A stretch of 64,000 bases of DNA, taken from positions 124,001 through 188,000 of the forward strand of contig CAUYUJ010003603.1 in the NCBI GenBank assembly GCA_963575745.1, given 5' to 3'. Positions 62,791 to 64,000 of the stretch are shown piece after piece. This DNA is from Prorocentrum cordatum. Its lineage: Eukaryota > Sar > Dinophyceae > Prorocentrales > Prorocentraceae. Below the pieces are notes generated by a model. It searched no databases. It had not been told where the DNA came from and saw nothing but the letters and a program-made list of their open reading frames with translations. Numbering within the stretch: the stretch's first letter is position 1; each line of letters starts with the position of its first letter. Position numbers and translations under genes: made by a program.

Positions 62791-64000
62791 CCTCGCACGG
62801 GACAAGTGCCATACGCGTCGGCCCGCGCCCGTGGCGGCATGCGGGTCCGGCCGTGCGCCGGGACCCCGCCGCAGCCGCGCGGCTGCTGCCAGGCAACACG
62901 GGTCTCCCCACGCCGCGCGAGTCCTGGCAAGGATCGCGGCTACGCGCGACGTGATGCAGGCGCATCACAGCAACCGCGCGATGTCTGGCCAGCGCAGCAT
63001 CAGCAACAACAGGCGTGCTGCAGCATCACAGCAGCAGCTCACGCGGCGCTGCTCGGATCAGAAGTGTGGCCAAAACAATTCCGCATCACGCCAGACGTGC
63101 CGCGGTTGCAGAGCTGCGCGGGGAGGGTAGAGGCCGCCCCAAGCAATGAGGCCCTTGGTCGAGACCAAAGGGGGCCCGCTCAGGGGGCGCGCGGGGACCA
63201 CGGTACCCTTGGGCATCGCCCGACGCTTTCAAACCAGGATCGCCAGCTGCGCAGCTGGGCCACGCCGCCGCCCATTGGCGCAGGGCTGAAGACGCATCGA
63301 GATGCGCTCAGGATGCCCTTGGCGGCGGCTTCCGAGAATGTCAAGGCACTACGTAGCATGCCCAAGGCGAGCCCCGAGAGCCTCCTGAGGCTCCTGAAGG
63401 CTGATAAGGAGTTCGCGGCGCTGCGTTGCAAGGTGATCGTGTCCAAGGACCCCGACCTGCGCGTTGAGAAGCAGGAAGGACTCGTCCGCAGGGCCAAGAA
63501 GTCGCTCGCGGCCGCCAAGGAAGCCGAGCTGACAGCAGCGCTGGCAGCCGGAGAGGCAGAGGCGGACACGGCCAATCCACAGAGGAATTCTGAATACACA
63601 AAGTTTTTGGCGCAGATGGCCGAAGTGGAAGACCTATTCGAAGCCGGGCGCCTGGGCACCGCCAGCGGCGGCAGCGGGTGCGGCCCACGAGGCGCCATAC
63701 CCATTGACGAAGAGGATTTGGAGATGGAAGACGGATGCGCCATTGCAGATAGCTAAGTGGGACATTCAGTGAACGCCGCCCTCGCCGACCGAAGTCAAGT
63801 CTGCGGCGGCCGCGCTAGCAGATCAGCAGCGCATGGCGTCCGCGGAGAGCCATGTCGCCACCGTGACCGCCAGCATGGCCGAGCTAGTCGCTGGCCTGTC
63901 AGGCAGCCGAATGGCGGTTCAGCTGCAGCGGCTGCCAGCGCAGCACCAGCCCGCAGCAGCAGCAGCAGCCAGCGCGGGAAAGGCAGCAGCGCCTCACCAG
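62780..64000 (+). pseudogene. LINE-type ORF1-like sequence, partial and frameshifted
   Basis: CSDQKCGQNNSASRQTCRGC (about 63051-63110) resembles the Cys4 C-x-x-C-G-x-N...C-x-x-C finger at the start of dinoflagellate LINE ORF1 proteins, but the first spacing is C-x4-C. A stop follows at about 63128. In another frame, MPKASPESLLRLLKADKEFA, EKQEGLVRRAKKSLAAAKEA and ELTAALAAGEAEADTANPQR form a helical coiled-coil segment, stopping at 63754-63756. A GCAGCA-rich stretch runs to the window end. The assignment rests on motif resemblance only. Confidence 0.4.

Noticed and set aside
1-64000. Dinoflagellate spliced-leader sequence or a relic of it (CCGTAGCCATTTTGGCTCAAG type)
   Set aside because: Only partial TTTTGGC matches were noticed; nothing long enough to support a relict spliced leader.

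Overview
This is nuclear DNA from a large, repeat-rich protist genome, most likely a dinoflagellate; I cannot name the genus. The evidence is GC-rich sequence with long repetitive introns, GA-AG and GC-AG intron ends, a Ty1/copia-type element of the kind common in Symbiodiniaceae and relatives, and an ORF1-like LINE protein with a small Cys-finger. No prokaryotic feature is seen.

Layout. 1-18.4 kb: no recognisable gene. It holds two foldback elements set in TA microsatellites (about 0.9-2.85 and 5.5-6.35 kb), a satellite with internal palindromes, an 860-bp ACACGC hexanucleotide array, GA and CTC tracts, a 78-bp tandem array and one solo introner-type element with an 11-bp target duplication. 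18.45-48.87 kb: one gene on the + strand, reconstructed here from 14 exons. The exons join to 2,661 nt (887 codons) without a stop. The N-terminal half is a sterol-glucosyltransferase-like GT (GSRGDVQP, VHHGGIGTT, DQPYWAERV motifs). The C-terminal half is an FkbM-type methyltransferase (VIDAGMNLGLF, LKVDVEGAE motifs). One exon (46259-46415) encodes both the GT tail and the start of the FkbM domain, so the two are fused. 48.9-62.6 kb: intergenic or intronic repeats. 62.7-64 kb: 5' part of a LINE-type ORF1-like sequence running off the window.

The introns are the most striking feature. Nearly all are bounded by short direct repeats (CTCTC, CACAT, GGAGCG, AGGTGG, TGATG, CAGGCT twice, GGTCTG, GACAAGGA). 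Many also have terminal inverted repeats, and several belong to families also present as free-standing MITE-like copies in the window. Donors are GT, GC and GA. At four introns the frame is best kept by excision at the direct repeat rather than at an AG. This is the pattern of introner elements (transposon-derived introns).

The largest intron (17.1 kb) holds an 11.7-kb degenerate copia-like retrotransposon with TG...CA LTRs, a tRNA-iMet-like primer site, gag, integrase, RT and RNase H remnants, and 4.8 kb of unassigned sequence before the 3' LTR.
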